In this document: positions 19,963-30,824 of the stretch, piece by piece
Numbering within the stretch: position 1 is the first letter of the stretch
Layout of the letters: each line of letters starts with the position of its first letter
NCBI GenBank assembly: GCA_949825065.1
Contig: OX463838.1
Coordinates: forward strand, 1,900,251-1,964,250
DNA from: Odontocerum albicorne
Lineage: Eukaryota; Arthropoda; Insecta; Trichoptera; Odontoceridae
Length of the DNA stretch: 64,000 nucleotides
Direction of reading: 5' to 3'
Program-made: the position numbers and the translations under genes
Notes under the pieces: generated by a model
What the model was told of the DNA's origin: nothing
Database searches by the model: none
What the model saw: only the letters and a program-made list of their open reading frames with translations

Positions 19963-20382
19963 AAGATTCTTGCTTTAATCGTTTTTTTTCTAAGTAAAGG
20001 TAACTTGATAGACTGTTTGAACTTCATGCCTTAAGCCGCTTTGTAAGCTAATTTACTGCCTACGAATCGTTTTCCTTCTATTGCGACGTCGGACTTTAAG
20101 TCAGTCGTCGATACAATTCTATCACACTTTCTTCTGGTGTGCCACTACCGGAGGAAGACTTTGTTTGGGCAATTCCCTCTTCGTCATTATCATACGTAAC
20201 GTCGCGTCATAAAAAATTAAAAAGATTTCGTTTTTCTAATGGGAATTATTTAAACCCCTAAAATCACGCGGAAGGTGTTGGTATCAAACTGAACTACCCT
20301 TGAATGTGATTTTATTTTTCCTACTCGATTCTTATATTATTGATGGATTTAATTAATTGTATTTGATTATTGTTTTTACTTT
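19963..20382. other. Intron, nothing recognised
   Basis: A weak resemblance to the MITE at 6865-7106 (TTTGTTTGGGCAATTCCC; ACGTCGCGT) at about 20160-20215 was noted but not resolved. Confidence 0.4.
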
Positions 20383-20480
20383 CTAAAGTGGAAGAGGCGA
20401 AATATATGTGTCGTGATAGGAAAGTTTGGCGCTTTGTCCTCTCTGCCTGCCCTAGCAAAGAAACGGACGTGCATGTACGA
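20383..20480 (-). repeat. Dispersed repeat family G, fragment
   Basis: On the minus strand GGGCAGGCAGAGAGGACAAA and GCGCCAAACTTTCCTATC match the family-G core. Short and old; it directly precedes the 54-bp array. Confidence 0.65.
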
Positions 20481-20554
20481 ACATTGAGAGAGATATACGT
20501 ATCTTGAATTTCTTGAAAATAATGATTTGTATCTTTTGTTTAATAATTATTATT

Positions 20555-22000
20555 TTGATATGTAAAGGACACGTTCGTTTTGTCACTTAATAAAAAATAA
20601 TGATTATTTTGATATGCAAAGGACACGTTTGTTTTGTCACTTAATAAATAATAATAATAATTTTAATATGTAAAGGAAACGTTTATTTTGTCACTTAATA
20701 AATAATAATAATTATCTTGATACTCAAAGGACATGTTTGTTTTGTCACTCAATAAATTATAATTATTATTTTAATATGTAAAAGACACGTTTCTTTTGTC
20801 ACTTAATAAATTAGAATTATTATTTTGAGATGTAAATAGCACTTTCGTTTTGTCACTTAATAAATTAGAATTATTATTTTGAGATGTAAAGGACACGTTT
20901 GTTTTGTCACTTAATAAATAATAATCATTATTTTTGATATGTCAAGGACCTGTTTATTTTGTCACTTAATAAATTATAATAATAATTTTGATATGGAAAG
21001 GACACGTTTGTTTTGTCACTTAATAAATGATATTTATTATTTTGATATGTAAATGACACGTTTGTTTTGTCACTTAATAAATTATAATGATTATTTTGAT
21101 ATGTACATAACACGTTCGTTTTGTCACTTAATAAAAAATAATGATTATTTTGATATGCAAAGGACACGTTTGTTTTGTCACTTAATAAATAATAATAATA
21201 ATTTTGATATGTAAATTACACGTTTATTTTGTCACTTAATAAATAATAATAATAATTTTGATATGTAAATGACACGTTTATTTTGTCACTTAATAAATAA
21301 TAATAATTATTTTGATATGTAAATGACACGTTTGTTTTGTCCCTTAATAAATAATTATAATAATTTCAATATGTAAAGTAAACGTTTATTTTGTCACTTA
21401 ATTAATAATAATAATTATCTTGATACTTAAAGGGCACGTTTCTTTTGTCACTTAATGAATAATAATAATAATTTTAATATGTAAAGGAAACGTTTATTTT
21501 GTCACTTAATAAATAATAATAATTACTTTGATATGCAAAGGACACGTTTCTTTAGTCACTTAATAAATTATAATTATTATTTTGATATGTAAATGACACG
21601 TTTCTTTTGTCACTTAATAAAGTAAAATAATTATTTTGATATGTAAGGACACGTTTGTTTTGTCACTCAATAAATAATAATAATAATTTTAATATGTAAA
21701 GGACACGTTTATTTTGTTACTTAATAAATAATAATAATTATTTTGATATGCAAATGACACGTTTGTTTTGTCACTTAATAAATTATAAATATTATTTTGA
21801 TATGCAAATGACACGTTTGTTTTGTAACTTAATAAATTATAAGTATTATTTTGATATGTAAAGGACACGTTTCTTTTGTCACTTAATAAAGTATAATAAT
21901 AATTTTAATATGTTAAGGACACGTTTATTTTGTCACTTCAAAAATAATTATTATTTTAATATGTATGTTAAAGGACACGTTTGTTTTGTCACTTAATGAA
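20555..22000. repeat. 54-bp minisatellite, about 27 copies
   Basis: The unit contains TTTGATATGTAAAGGACACG, TTTGTTTTGTCACTTAATAA and an AT-rich variable part. The conserved core is GACACGTTTGTTTTGTCACT; the AT spacer varies in length and sequence between units. The period of 54 bp creates an accidental minus-strand frame (20928-21167). Confidence 0.95.
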
Positions 22001-22335
22001 CAAAAAAGTTAATTTAATTTAATAAGTTTAGCGTTATTTTTTAAAATTAAAAATAGGTATGGCGAACTTATTTTTGTTGTTTCTTTAAAATATTTGTCAG
22101 ATATAATGAGTGTAAAAAATGAGCAGGCAGGAGGACGCAAAGTGTCTAGAGGCGGATAAAATAAATGTGTCCTTGGTTCGGCACACTGGCAGGAGCAGAG
22201 ATCCTGTGGGTGTGGTGACAGGAGATACTTATATCAATTTGCCCCTCCCCAGGGGAATGCGGAGTGCGTCCTGGAGATGGATGGGTGGATAGATCGATCA
22301 GCAGAGGCTAGCTAAGGACTCTTGTATAGTTCATG
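22001..22335. other. Intron, GC-richer single-copy-looking stretch
   Basis: 22120-22330 is GC-richer, but no domain, frame or repeat partner was found in the window. Confidence 0.4.
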
Positions 22336-22545
22336 TGAGTATCCGTCTTTGTGGGGTTTATGGGCATATGCTCACGTATGTGGTCATGGATTCCGTGGGG
22401 ATGGATAGTTATTTGAATGAATTTTGTGACCATGTAACTTGCTTAATTTAATTTTCTCTGATTGGTTGGAAGAGATTACCACCAGGCAATACGCACGCCA
22501 AATTGTATTTGCAATAAAAGTGTCAAAGAAATAAACAACATTGAA
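22336..22545 (+). mobile_element. LINE family B 3' end
   Basis: Plus-strand 3' UTR from TCCGTCTTTGTGGGGTTTAT to the tail TTGGTTGGAAGAGATTACC..GGCAAT and AATAAAAGTG. 5'-truncated in the UTR, no coding. Confidence 0.85.
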
Positions 22546-22669
22546 AACGACCCTGATGTTAAGGATAAACCTGGTGGTCTGCTAACAATTCATTGATGTT
22601 CGGCTCTATTTTTGTCAGCAGCATTCTTAAATCCCCTAGATTAGCTAATTGCAGTCATTACACGAACAT

Positions 22670-23275
22670 TTTCCTGCCGATGCATGCATTTCTTTTCCTT
22701 TTCTCTCCACCATCCCTTCCTTTTCTTTTGATTGATGATATCTAACTTTATATGAAACATAATGTCTGGGAAGACTTTGCGTGATCGTGTAAGGAACACC
22801 ACAATCCGAGAGGTCTGTGAGGTCCAAGATGTGGTCAGATGGGGACGACAGCGTAGACGATACTGGTACCAACATGTACAGAGAATGAATTCCACAAGAA
22901 TTCCATACATAGCTCTGCATGGGGTGCCGGATGGACGGCGTCCGCCAGGGAGACCCCAGAAACGATGGAGAGATAGCTGGAGCTCAGCATCACAGGACAA
23001 TCCTGCAGTAATAGAGTCTTGAGAGTCTACAGAAAGTTTAAGAAGAAGAAGATAATGTCTGAGTGATTCTCCGTCTTTGTGGGGTTCGTGGGCATATGCT
23101 TACGTACGTGTTTACCATATGGATTTCGTGGTGATGGGCAGTCATTTGAATGATTTATGCGACCATGTAACTTGCTTCATTTACTGTTGTCTGGTTGGTT
23201 GGAAGAGATTGCCGCCTGGCAATAAGCACGCCAGATTGTATTTGGAATAAAAGTGATAAATAAATAAGTATAAGT
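22670..23275 (+). mobile_element. LINE family B 3' end split by an RTE insertion
   Basis: The LINE-B UTR begins with the pyrimidine tract before TTGATTGATGATATCT, is interrupted at 22769-23051 and resumes with GAGTGATTCTCCGTC to the hairpin tail (CCGCCTGGCAATAA). The uninterrupted site can be read in the copy at 1010-1926. Confidence 0.9.
22769..23051 (+). mobile_element. RTE family M 3' end nested in LINE B
   Basis: Flanked by perfect 10-bp duplications ATAATGTCTG (22759-22768, 23052-23061). The plus strand reads GKTLRDRVRNTTIREVC, DVVRWGRQRRRYWYQHVQRM and GRPQKRWRDSWSSASQDNP, then a stop, and ends GAAGAAGAAG. This is the extreme C-terminus of an RTE-type ORF2. A second copy is at 44395-44797. 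Confidence 0.93.
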
Positions 23276-23430
23276 TAAAGTAACAGTAAACGATGAAAAG
23301 TTTTATAGATTTGGAGTTGAAAAATTCAGTATCACACTGCATACATTATTAAGTTTTTTACTTGGATCAAGTACGTAACATAACATACTTAGAAAATTTA
23401 CCCCAAGTTGTTAGTTGTCTGGTTTGTTAA

Positions 23431-24052
23431 CTCTTCCCTTACGGTGATAAAATTGAAACGCGCGCTCTGGTGTTGGGTAGTGAGTACGCGATAAAAAATT
23501 AGCGATTTTAAATCGGAAAAATAAGAATATGAGATAATCCCCTTAATTAATTATAATTGAAGTTAAAAATTATAATAATTGAGATTTATTTGCTGAAAAC
23601 ATTAAAAAATCATCTGGCAACGCTCACGGAACGGGCGTAGATCTAGTCTCGTTGCCAGCTCAACAGTTACGGCGGCGCGGCAGGGTTGGTGGCTAACTCG
23701 GGCGTGGCTTACACTTGCGAGGTTGAGACAATTGAGCTCCTCGCTATTCAGTGAAGTATGCAAAAGTGAGATACGAATATAGTGTCGCGCTTCTCGCATA
23801 CTCTTCACCTATCGTCAACACCCAAGATCGAGGCACTCACAGCGTTTAAATGCGAATTTGTTTCCGATATTCACGAAATACTTACGATGTAGTCGATAAA
23901 TTCTGATTATTATTAATATATTTTTTTAATAAAAAGTAAATATATTATGGAGGAATACCTAAAATCTAAACCTTGTATTTATTATATTTATAGAGATATT
24001 GATGGTTATTAGAAGCAACGTGTAGAAGATACCCAACACAGGGAAGGAAAGG
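23431..24052 (-). mobile_element. piggyBac-like MITE family K, copy 3
   Basis: 622 bp between TTAA at 23427-23430 and 24053-24056. The central part has diverged from the other copies around 23640-23700 (GGCGGCGCGG block), while ends and flanks of the centre are conserved. No transposase. Confidence 0.9.
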
Positions 24053-24056
24053 TTAA

Positions 24057-24357
24057 GGACTATTTTATAATACTTTACTATAAAACTATTGAACCTCTAA
24101 AGGATGTTTCTTGCTTATACTCGTCTTTCTAATTTTCAAGTAAGTAATGGTGATAAACTTTCGTATTTCAAGTTTTGAGTTTGAGAAAACAAAACTAGTA
24201 TCAAGGAAAATATTCGGAGACTCAATGTCAGAAACTGAAAATGGTGAATTAGAAAAAAAATAATTAACTTGAAAATTTGTAGTGCCATTGATATATTTAT
24301 TAGACTTTATAAAAGCAAAAATTCTTAAGGAAAAATTGATTCTATACAATTATTTCA
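24057..24357. other. AT-rich intron, nothing recognised
   Basis: One 87-codon minus-strand frame with AT-rich, low-complexity composition; no motif. Confidence 0.45.
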
Positions 24358-24500
24358 TGGCGGTTGTGGTTAAACTGATAGCATACAGGTTCGATTCCTG
24401 TCGGATTACCTTCCGGGCTTATTTTATTCTTAGAGCGTTTTTTATCTGAATACATGTTTTTCTATAGAATATATAATGCTTATCGATCGTACAGTTCATT
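24358..24500 (+). mobile_element. SINE family J, decayed
   Basis: GGCGGTTGTGGTTAAACTGA and ACAGGTTCGATTCCTG mark the head, and the body shares ATATAATGCTTATCG with 15907-16090. Confidence 0.6.
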
Positions 24501-25589
24501 ACTTAGACAACTCCAAATAACCTGTTTTGAGATAATGAGAAAAGCATTATTATAATCGTCACCATAAATCAAATACTATTCATTTTTGCCCGAGTTTTAC
24601 ATATCTTATCAATTAATGTTGATTCGGATTTACAAAAGGGTTCCAATCATGTCGACCAAGCTCACCCTCTTTTTTTTACGACAATATACAATATAATAAA
24701 TAGCTGATAACATCTTGAATTTTCAATTTTTTTTTTTCAAAATTTTTTTGTACATTCTCAAATCATCAATAAACAAATTATAAAAAATGTATACGACAAA
24801 TATTTTTAGTTTTTTTTATATTTAGTACAAATAACGCCTCTAGAGTAGAATACCCCCTTAATAAACTCTATTGCTATCTAATAAATAAAAATTAGATTGT
24901 GTAATAACTCTTTAACCAAAAAACATTCGGTTGAAAAGTTAAATTAATTTATATTCTTATGACTGCTATAGTATATTCTTATAACTGATATATCTATCTA
25001 AATTTTTTATTTTGTAAAACCAACCTGCTTTATGACGGGTAACGCCTTGTTAGGTAGAGGAGTGCTTTCTATATTTAATTACAAAAATAAAAAAGAATTA
25101 ATAAAAAAAAAGTTACACTAAAGGAGTATGGCCATACAGTGTACGGCGAGCGAATTTTTACATCAAGAGAGTATGGACGTACATAGTACGTCCGATGTTT
25201 CTTATCTATTCAATTATTTTGTATATGGCGGCCGCAAATACGTTTTTTATATTACTTAAAAAATGATTTTTTATTTTGCTAACAAAATCTCAGTCGCTTA
25301 GAGGTTAAAAATTAGCGACAGAGTAACATTTTCAGGACACTCCCTTGTAACGGCCCAGGATGAAAGTAAACGCTAGAAGAGGAAATTTCGCAAGCCGCGG
25401 ATGTTTGGAATGCCTCTATCGCACGCTCTTACCACGCAACATACAGTGGCGTACCACGCAACATACAGTGGCACGCTTAACTCCAAGTTATATAGTATCG
25501 CTATTTTCATACTAAACCATAATACTTAGTTTCAATAATATAAAGCATAGTTTACATCAGTGAATGTCAATTAATAACTATTTTATTAG
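24501..25589. other. AT-rich intron with palindrome and 22-bp duplication
   Basis: GGACGTAC-ATA-GTACGTCC near 25172-25190 is a perfect hairpin, in a block with a second imperfect hairpin (ATGGCCATACAGTGTACGGC). At 25433-25476 a 22-bp unit containing TACCACGCAACATACAGTGG is directly duplicated. No genes. Confidence 0.5.
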
Positions 25590-26088
25590 AACTAAATTAA
25601 AGGAAGGAAAAGTATACCAAACGATTGTCAGACCCGCACTCCTCTATGGCTCCGAATGCTGGACGATGCATAACTCTTACTCTAGGCAACTAGAAACTGC
25701 TGAAATGCGCATGCTAAGATGGTCAGCTGGAATGTCCTTAAGAGAGAAAATAAAAAGCTCACGCATTCGTATTCGTGGAAGCCTAGGTGTTACAGACATC
25801 AACAGTAAGATGGAGGAGAGGCGATTGAGATGGTATGGGCACGTTGGACGCAGAGCACCCGATCACATTGTGAACCAGGCAATCTCCATGGATCTTCCTC
25901 GAATAACAACCAGAGGAAGACCAAACAATTCATGGGTGGTGCAAAAAGATAAACTGATGCAGAGGCACGGCCTGGGGGACGTAGTCCGGGACAGAATAGC
26001 GTACAACCCGAGGACGAGGAGAGCTGACTCCAACAGTTTTCGCAGACAGTGAGTTGGGATAGCGCCAGGGAGAAGAAGGTCTGTAAGA
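25590..26088 (+). mobile_element. RTE family N (subgroup alpha), 3' end
   Basis: Coding 25600-26052: KVYQTIVRPALLYGSECWTM, RQLETAEMRMLRWSAGMSL, RRLRWYGHVGRRAPDHIVNQ and a final SFRRQ stop, then GCGCCAGGGAGAAGAAGG. It is the ORF2 end after the RT core, with one open frame over about 150 codons. Sister copies are at 35714-36227 and 59428-60256. Confidence 0.88.
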
Positions 26089-26091
26089 TCC

Positions 26092-26425
26092 CCAACGCTC
26101 CTTATACCAGTTCAATCACGTATATTGCGGAGCCTGGAGATCGCGGAGCCAACACCTCTTCGACCCTCTATTTGCCTTGGATGATCAGGTGCAGTAATTT
26201 GTACTTTGCTCCTCTAAGTACATGACCCAAATAGGACACCTTTCGGATTTTAATATTAGTCAGCAACTCTCTATCAGCTTTGGCTCTTTGAAGAACCCTC
26301 GTGTTGCTGACCATATCCGTCCAGGGTATCCGTAGCAATTTCCGGTGTATCCACATTTCGAATGCTTTCAGCCGGTTCATACTACCAACTTTGAGGGTCC
26401 GGTGTGTTAAGTAGGGTCAAAAAGA
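26092..26425 (-). mobile_element. RTE family C fragment, tail-to-tail with family N
   Basis: Minus strand: MNRLKAFEMWIHRKLLRIPW, VLQRAKADRELLTNIKIRK and YLGHVLRGAKYKLLHLIIQG, then decayed sequence. It extends further 5' than other C copies but lacks the last ~70 bp including the GAAGAA tail, having been cut where the N element ends. Confidence 0.85.
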
Positions 26426-26525
26426 GCGTGTTCAAGAGATTTTGACATCTTCAATCAATGGATGACTGAATTAAGAAAGCGAATAATTTTGACTGAAAAC
26501 TTGACAATTTGACTGAAAACTCTAT

Positions 26526-26820
26526 ACATACAAACATACATCATGCCGTTTCTTAGCCGGGGTAGGTAGAAAGGAGGGAGCACCAGACTTACCTATCGCG
26601 ATACATGTCTTTCACTTCTTCTCTTTTTTCTCCTTCATACATATCATCACGCCATATCCTTGTCGGAATAGGCAGAGAAGATACAGCGCCCGACTCTCCT
26701 ATCTCGACACATCCTTCGCCTCTTCTGTATCCACAGTCTTCCTCATTCAATTTTTATGATATCTTTGACCAACTATACTATTCTTTGTCTTCATTTACCA
26801 TGCCTTTCACTCACGTTTGC
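26526..26820 (+). repeat. Dispersed repeat family G, two tandem units
   Basis: GGGGTAGGTAGAAAGGAGGG and, 110 bp later, GGAATAGGCAGAGAAGATAC mark two consecutive family-G cores, followed by a pyrimidine-rich 3' part (CCTTTCACTCACGTTTGCAC). Confidence 0.65.
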
Positions 26821-27058
26821 ACTGTAATTTAAACTATATGGATCATGTCATTTGATTGTAACCTTTTGTATTTCAGAATTTGCATGCACTACGAGTTTAA
26901 ATTTTATTTTGTAAAAATATTAATAGTCGAAATCTACAATGAATAAATAAATTATCTAAATAGCTCTAAGTGCGCACTCTCATTTGAAGAGCCATTTAAC
27001 AGTAAAATATTTTATTAAATTATGTGGGCGTGTGGATCCAAACTGTTTCCGAACCACT
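26821..27058. other. AT-rich intron
   Basis: Nothing recognised. Confidence 0.45.
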
Positions 27059-27072
27059 TATAGCTAATATAA

Positions 27073-27632
27073 AGGGTCTTTCAAATTGAGCGTTTTTTTT
27101 AATTCTTGGATAAAACACAGATGGCGTCCCGAACTTGTCTGGTTCTTGTGACATTTGAGAAGTGTAATGTATGGCATTTATTAAAATAGAGTCGTATACA
27201 CTACAACAACGTGTTCAAATTGTTGAATTGTTTTATGTATTGTAATCTCCGGAAACGGTGATGTTAATTGGCCACCGAGATCATATTGTGATCTGACACC
27301 GTTGGACTATTTTCTCTGGGGTTACGTGAAAAGCCAGGTCTATAATAATGACCCCCGATCAATTCCTGAGTTCAAGGACGAAATTATTCGCGTTATTGAT
27401 GAGTTAGAACCGCAATTATGCCAAAATGTCATCGAAAATTTTGACAAAAGAGTGGACATCTGTGGAACTGCAAGAGGTGGACATTTGGCGGATATTGTTT
27501 TTTTGTGTTTAAATGTCATACATTATACTTCAATGGCCAATAAAAAAAAATTTGAAATCAAAGAAAATTGTATGTTTTATTCAAGAATTAAAAAAAAAAT
27601 AGTAAAAAAAACCGCTTACTTTGAAAGACCCT
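27073..27632 (+). mobile_element. Tc1/mariner-type element O, copy 1, internally deleted
   Basis: Inverted ends AGGGTCTTTCAAATTGAGCG and, reversed, AGGGTCTTTCAAAGTAAGCG bound 560 bp. The flanks carry an 11-bp direct repeat TATAGCTAATA (27059-27069 and 27636-27646), longer than a mariner TA duplication. Partial copies are at 42660-42912 and 56233-56462. Confidence 0.88.
27171..27505 (+). pseudogene. Element O transposase, start joined to end
   Basis: From ATG 27171 comes MAFIKIESYTLQQRVQIVEL, an N-terminal HTH start, then a stop. A second frame holds the C-terminal end: DLTPLDYFLWGYVKSQVY, DEIIRVIDELEPQLCQNVIE, NFDKRVDICG and GGHLADIVF. LDYFLWG contains the last catalytic acidic residue of Tc1/mariner enzymes; the two others and most of the protein are deleted. 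Confidence 0.85.
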
Positions 27633-27649
27633 ACATATAGCTAATAATA

Positions 27650-28088
27650 ACGCATACATACTCGAGACAAAATATTCAAATATTTTGAAAGCGACACGCC
27701 TTAAAATTAATTTTGTACATAATGTAAAAATGTGAAATATTTTCTTGGAATAAATTCCTGAGTAATGTGAGACACGCGTGGATCTGAATTAATGAGAGAT
27801 TTTTTTTCAAAACACGTGGCAGCTAGAGAATAACCTATTTCTACGGAAAATATTCTTGAAAAATCATTCGCTTGTTATAATGAATAATACATATCTAAAA
27901 ACCTGTGGTAGTAGTTTGTGCAGGGGAATAAATATTGATACTAAATAACATAGTTATAAAAACAGGAAAATAAACATATTTTTATGATTTTTTTTAAAAA
28001 AGCAGGTAACGATTCAAATTGAGACTCATATTTGCTTATAATCAAATTATTATAACATCACACTTCGAGAGAGTTTGCTCTTTAAACG
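27650..28088. other. AT-rich intron, nothing recognised
   Basis: No recognisable feature. Confidence 0.45.
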
Positions 28089-28098
28089 GCGCTCGGAT

Positions 28099-28708
28099 CT
28101 CTCTCTGTGGTTGCAGTCCTACGACTGGTTTGCAGCGATTTCAACTCTTCTCCTCCATTCCTCCCTGTCCTGTGCGGCTCTTTTTAAATCTGTATATGTT
28201 GAGCAGCGCACGTCCACCAACAGGTCCTCCAGGTACTCTCGGCGTGGGCGTCCCCTAGAGTTTGTCCCCTCGGTCATACCCTCCATTATGGCATGCAAAA
28301 GGCCCTCTTGTCGTATTATATGACCGATCCATCTTGCACGCCTTTCGGACAAGATCCTGAGCAGGTGCCTTCCTCCTTCGATTCGTTGGAGAACCTCTTC
28401 ATTCGTGATGTGGTCTCTCCAGGAAATTCCTAATAGTCTTCTATAGGACCACATCTCAAAAGCCTCTAGTCTCCGTCTATCTCTTTCGGATAGGCACCAT
28501 GTCTCGCAGCCGTACATCAAGATACTCCATACATAGGTCTTGATGAGGAGTATTCTCAGTTTTAGGTCTATATTATTTGATTCTATTATTTTCGACCTTT
28601 TATTAAATGCAAGTCTGGCCTGATGTATACGGCTGTCGACCTCGCTCTTAGACCGACCGTCCCATGTTATTTTGCTCCCGAGGTAGACAAACTCTTTGGT
28701 GTTCTTTA
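28099..28708 (-). mobile_element. RTE family P copy with 10-bp TSD
   Basis: A 610-bp 5'-truncated copy bounded by GCGCTCGGAT (28089-28098, 28709-28718). Nearly the whole copy is coding (28119-28708). The longer sister copy at 58437-59275 is very similar, and both end just after GGACTGCAACCA on the minus strand. Confidence 0.92.
28119..28708 (-). pseudogene. RTE-P ORF2 C-terminal fragment (open)
   Basis: From the truncation point: EFVYLGSKITWDGRSKSEVD, RIHQARLAFNKRSKI, YGCETWCLSERDRRRLEAFE, MWSYRRLLGISWRDHITNEE and HIIRQEGLLHAIMEGMTEG to a stop after EIAANQS. There is no internal stop across about 196 codons. The RT catalytic FADD motif is outside this fragment but present in the sister copy. 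Confidence 0.9.
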
Positions 28709-28798
28709 GCGCTCGGATAAACTAGCATAAAAACCTGTCAGTCCTATATTTTCCAATAATCTTTTACAGTGCTTTTCAAGAAATCAATCTTTGCATGT

Positions 28799-28996
28799 TC
28801 TTGTCGACCTTCCTCGACAGCCGTCCAGAGGAAGACCAAAGATTTCCTGGATGACTCAATGCTCCAAAATCCTGCAGAGAAACGGCCTAGATAAAAGCGA
28901 CACCCAGAACCGAAGAACATACAGCCCGAGAACGAGAAGAGCCGACCCCAACAGCCTACCTAGGCAATGAGTTGGGACAGTGCCAGGAGGAAGAAG
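28799..28996 (+). mobile_element. RTE family N (subgroup beta), short tail, 13-bp TSD
   Basis: 198 bp with VDLPRQPSRGRPKISWMTQ, CSKILQRNGLD and RTRRADPNSLPRQ, a stop, and a tail GTGCCAGGAGGAAGAAG. The flanking duplication AATCTTTGCATGT (28786-28798, 28997-29009) is perfect. Confidence 0.92.
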
Positions 28997-29018
28997 AATC
29001 TTTGCATGTGACCTTGTA

Positions 29019-29955
29019 CGAGGCATATCCAGAAAGTAAGTGTACTGAATTTTTGTAGGTTACAATTTTTTTTATTTAAACAAAAAAATTACGTGGTTAC
29101 CGTAGTACATATGTAAGCTATTTTTCGACATAGTCGCCATTCCTCTCAATGCAGGTGGTGAAGCGGGGTATCAACTTTTTGATGCCTTCCTCGAAGTAGT
29201 TTCCCGCCAACCGCTCCATCCACTTCTCCACCTCCTCCTTTACCTCCTCGTCGGTTGAAAACCTTTTTCCACCCATTTGCAGCTTCAGGGAGGTAAAGAG
29301 ATAGTAATCTGAAGGTGCTAGGTCAGGGGAATGCGCGGGATGGTTCAGGACATCCCATTTAAACGAGGCGAGCAGTTCCGTCTGGCATTGTCGTGCAACA
29401 GGCAGACTCCCTTTGTCAGCATGCCTCTCCTCTTGTTTTGAATCGCCCTCCGGAATTTTTTTAGGGTCTCGCAGTATCTTGCAGAGTTGATGGTCTCCCC
29501 TTGAGGCATATATTCAATTAAAATTATGCCTTGACAGTCCCAAAACACGGATGCCATGATTTTCTTGGCTGAAATTGTGGTTTTGAACTTTTTGGCTCAG
29601 GGCGAAGAGGTGTGACGCCACTATTGAGACTGCCTTTTGGTTTCAGGCGTGTAGTGTGCAACCCAAGTTTCATCTCCAGTAACGATGGAGCGGAAAAATT
29701 CATCTCCATGGAGTTTGCAGCGCCTCAAAAACTCTTGCCCGGCCTCCACTCGATTCAACTTGGCGGGAGATTAGATTGACATTTTTCACGAAACGTGTTG
29801 TCGCGTCGACACTTCTCAACGTACTGACCTCAAACCGGTCTCGTTGTGGAGGGGAAGGGTCAGGCTACACGAAAGTGTAGCCAACATGTCGAAAATAAAA
29901 TCCATCCGGTCGTGAGAGCCTCAGTACACTTATTATACTTTCTGGATACGCCTCG
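29019..29955 (-). mobile_element. Mariner-type element, 937 bp, N-terminus deleted
   Basis: Inverted ends CGAGGCATATCCAGAAAGTA and, reversed, CGAGGCGTATCCAGAAAGTA are flanked by TA on both sides. It sits 9 bp beyond the N-beta duplication. It retains the catalytic two-thirds of a transposase but lacks the DNA-binding start. Confidence 0.92.
29110..29790 (-). pseudogene. Mariner transposase catalytic domain, frameshifted
   Basis: The minus strand gives QEFLRRCKLHGDEFF, VTGDETWVAHYTPETK (first catalytic D), ISAKKIMASVFWDCQGIILI, LLHDNAR (second D) and HSPDLAPSDYYLFTSLK (third acidic site), ending IPRFTTCIERNGDYVEK. This is the DD34D layout. Stops and frame shifts near 29620 and 29375 break it, and the HTH region is missing. 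Confidence 0.88.
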
Positions 29956-29957
29956 TA

Positions 29958-30081
29958 TCTAGTCACACTTACGTCGAATTTATTTAGTGGTATCTACCAT
30001 AAGTAGACCAAGGCACCCTGCACGAGTAGATATATGATCGACGACTGAGAAATATCACAAAGATAATAGAGATAATCTTAC
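29958..30081. other. Short intron flank 3' of the second Pde11 exon
   Basis: 124 bp between the mariner and the donor GTAAGA of the exon; nothing else seen. Confidence 0.5.
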
Positions 30082-30322
30082 CAATTCAAAGATAAGCTCC
30101 TTTTCGTCAAGTTGCCTGAGCTCGTGCCTGGAACGACGCTGCGGTCGACCCTGCTGCGTGCCATGCCCGGAGTGTGCAGGGCCTGCACCGGGTGCACCGC
30201 TGCCTAGCCCCGCTCCGCCACCCACCGCACCCACCACGGACAGGAACGTGGGGGTGCCATCTATGGTATTCACGATGGGCTTCAAGAGCCCTCCACGCTC
30301 GAACTCATGGGCGGAGATTTTT
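30082..30322 (-). CDS. Pde11: Pde11-type phosphodiesterase, exon before GAF-A
   Basis: A 241-nt internal exon. The acceptor TTACAG at 30323-30328 precedes one base completing an Arg codon, then KISAHEFERGGLLKPIVNTI, DGTPTFLSVV, a Gly/Ala/Pro-rich linker and RHELRQLDEKELIFEL, ending exactly at GTAAGA (phase 0). The next exon (4874-5028) continues VKDICNELD. These are hallmark sequences just N-terminal to GAF-A of insect PDE11. The low-complexity Gly/Ala/Pro segment, about residues 31-60 of the exon, is likely disordered. 80 complete codons, no stop. Confidence 0.9.
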
Positions 30323-30526
30323 CTGTAATAAAAAAAAATATCAATGTGAAAGGAGTCAAAGAAATGCTGTAGAAGTATGTGCAGAAGAATACATGGAATG
30401 AAAATGAATGACAGTATACGAAATTAAGTGTTTAGGGATGTAAGTGAACTTAAGGGTGCAGCATTCAGTAAATGTGCAGCTTTAGGAATCACTTGACGAC
30501 AACCCATTTTGGAAGGTTTTATCATA
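30323..30526. other. Intron upstream of the exon
   Basis: Pyrimidine tract of the acceptor (T-rich on the minus strand), otherwise nothing recognised. Confidence 0.5.
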
Positions 30527-30536
30527 ATCTATGATC

Positions 30537-30771
30537 TTCTTCTTCTTCCCAGTGTCATGTTAGGTCCCCCCAACGTTGAATATCACCTGAGAGTAGACAT
30601 CTTTGTCCCCGGAAGCCCGAAAAAGATCCCCGACGCTCCTTATACCAGTCCAATCACGTATATTGCGGAGACAGGAGATTTGCCTCCTGCCAACACCTCT
30701 TCGACCCCCTATTTTGCCATGGATGATCAGGTGCAGTAATTTGTACTTTGCTCCTCTAAGTACATGACCCT
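30537..30771 (-). mobile_element. RTE family C tail with 10-bp TSD
   Basis: 235 bp flanked by ATCTATGATC (30527-30536, 30772-30781). The minus strand ends ATGACACTGGGAAGAAGAAG. This is the clearest definition of the family-C 3' terminus. Confidence 0.93.
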
Positions 30772-30824
30772 ATCTATGATCATTGAATTGTATTGTATTG
30801 CGGACACTTGCATTTATTTATTTA

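Noticed and set aside
20555..22000. CRISPR-like regular repeats (also 50420-51845, 54905-55875)
   Set aside because: Units are directly contiguous variants of one monomer without unique spacers, in an animal intron; these are minisatellites.
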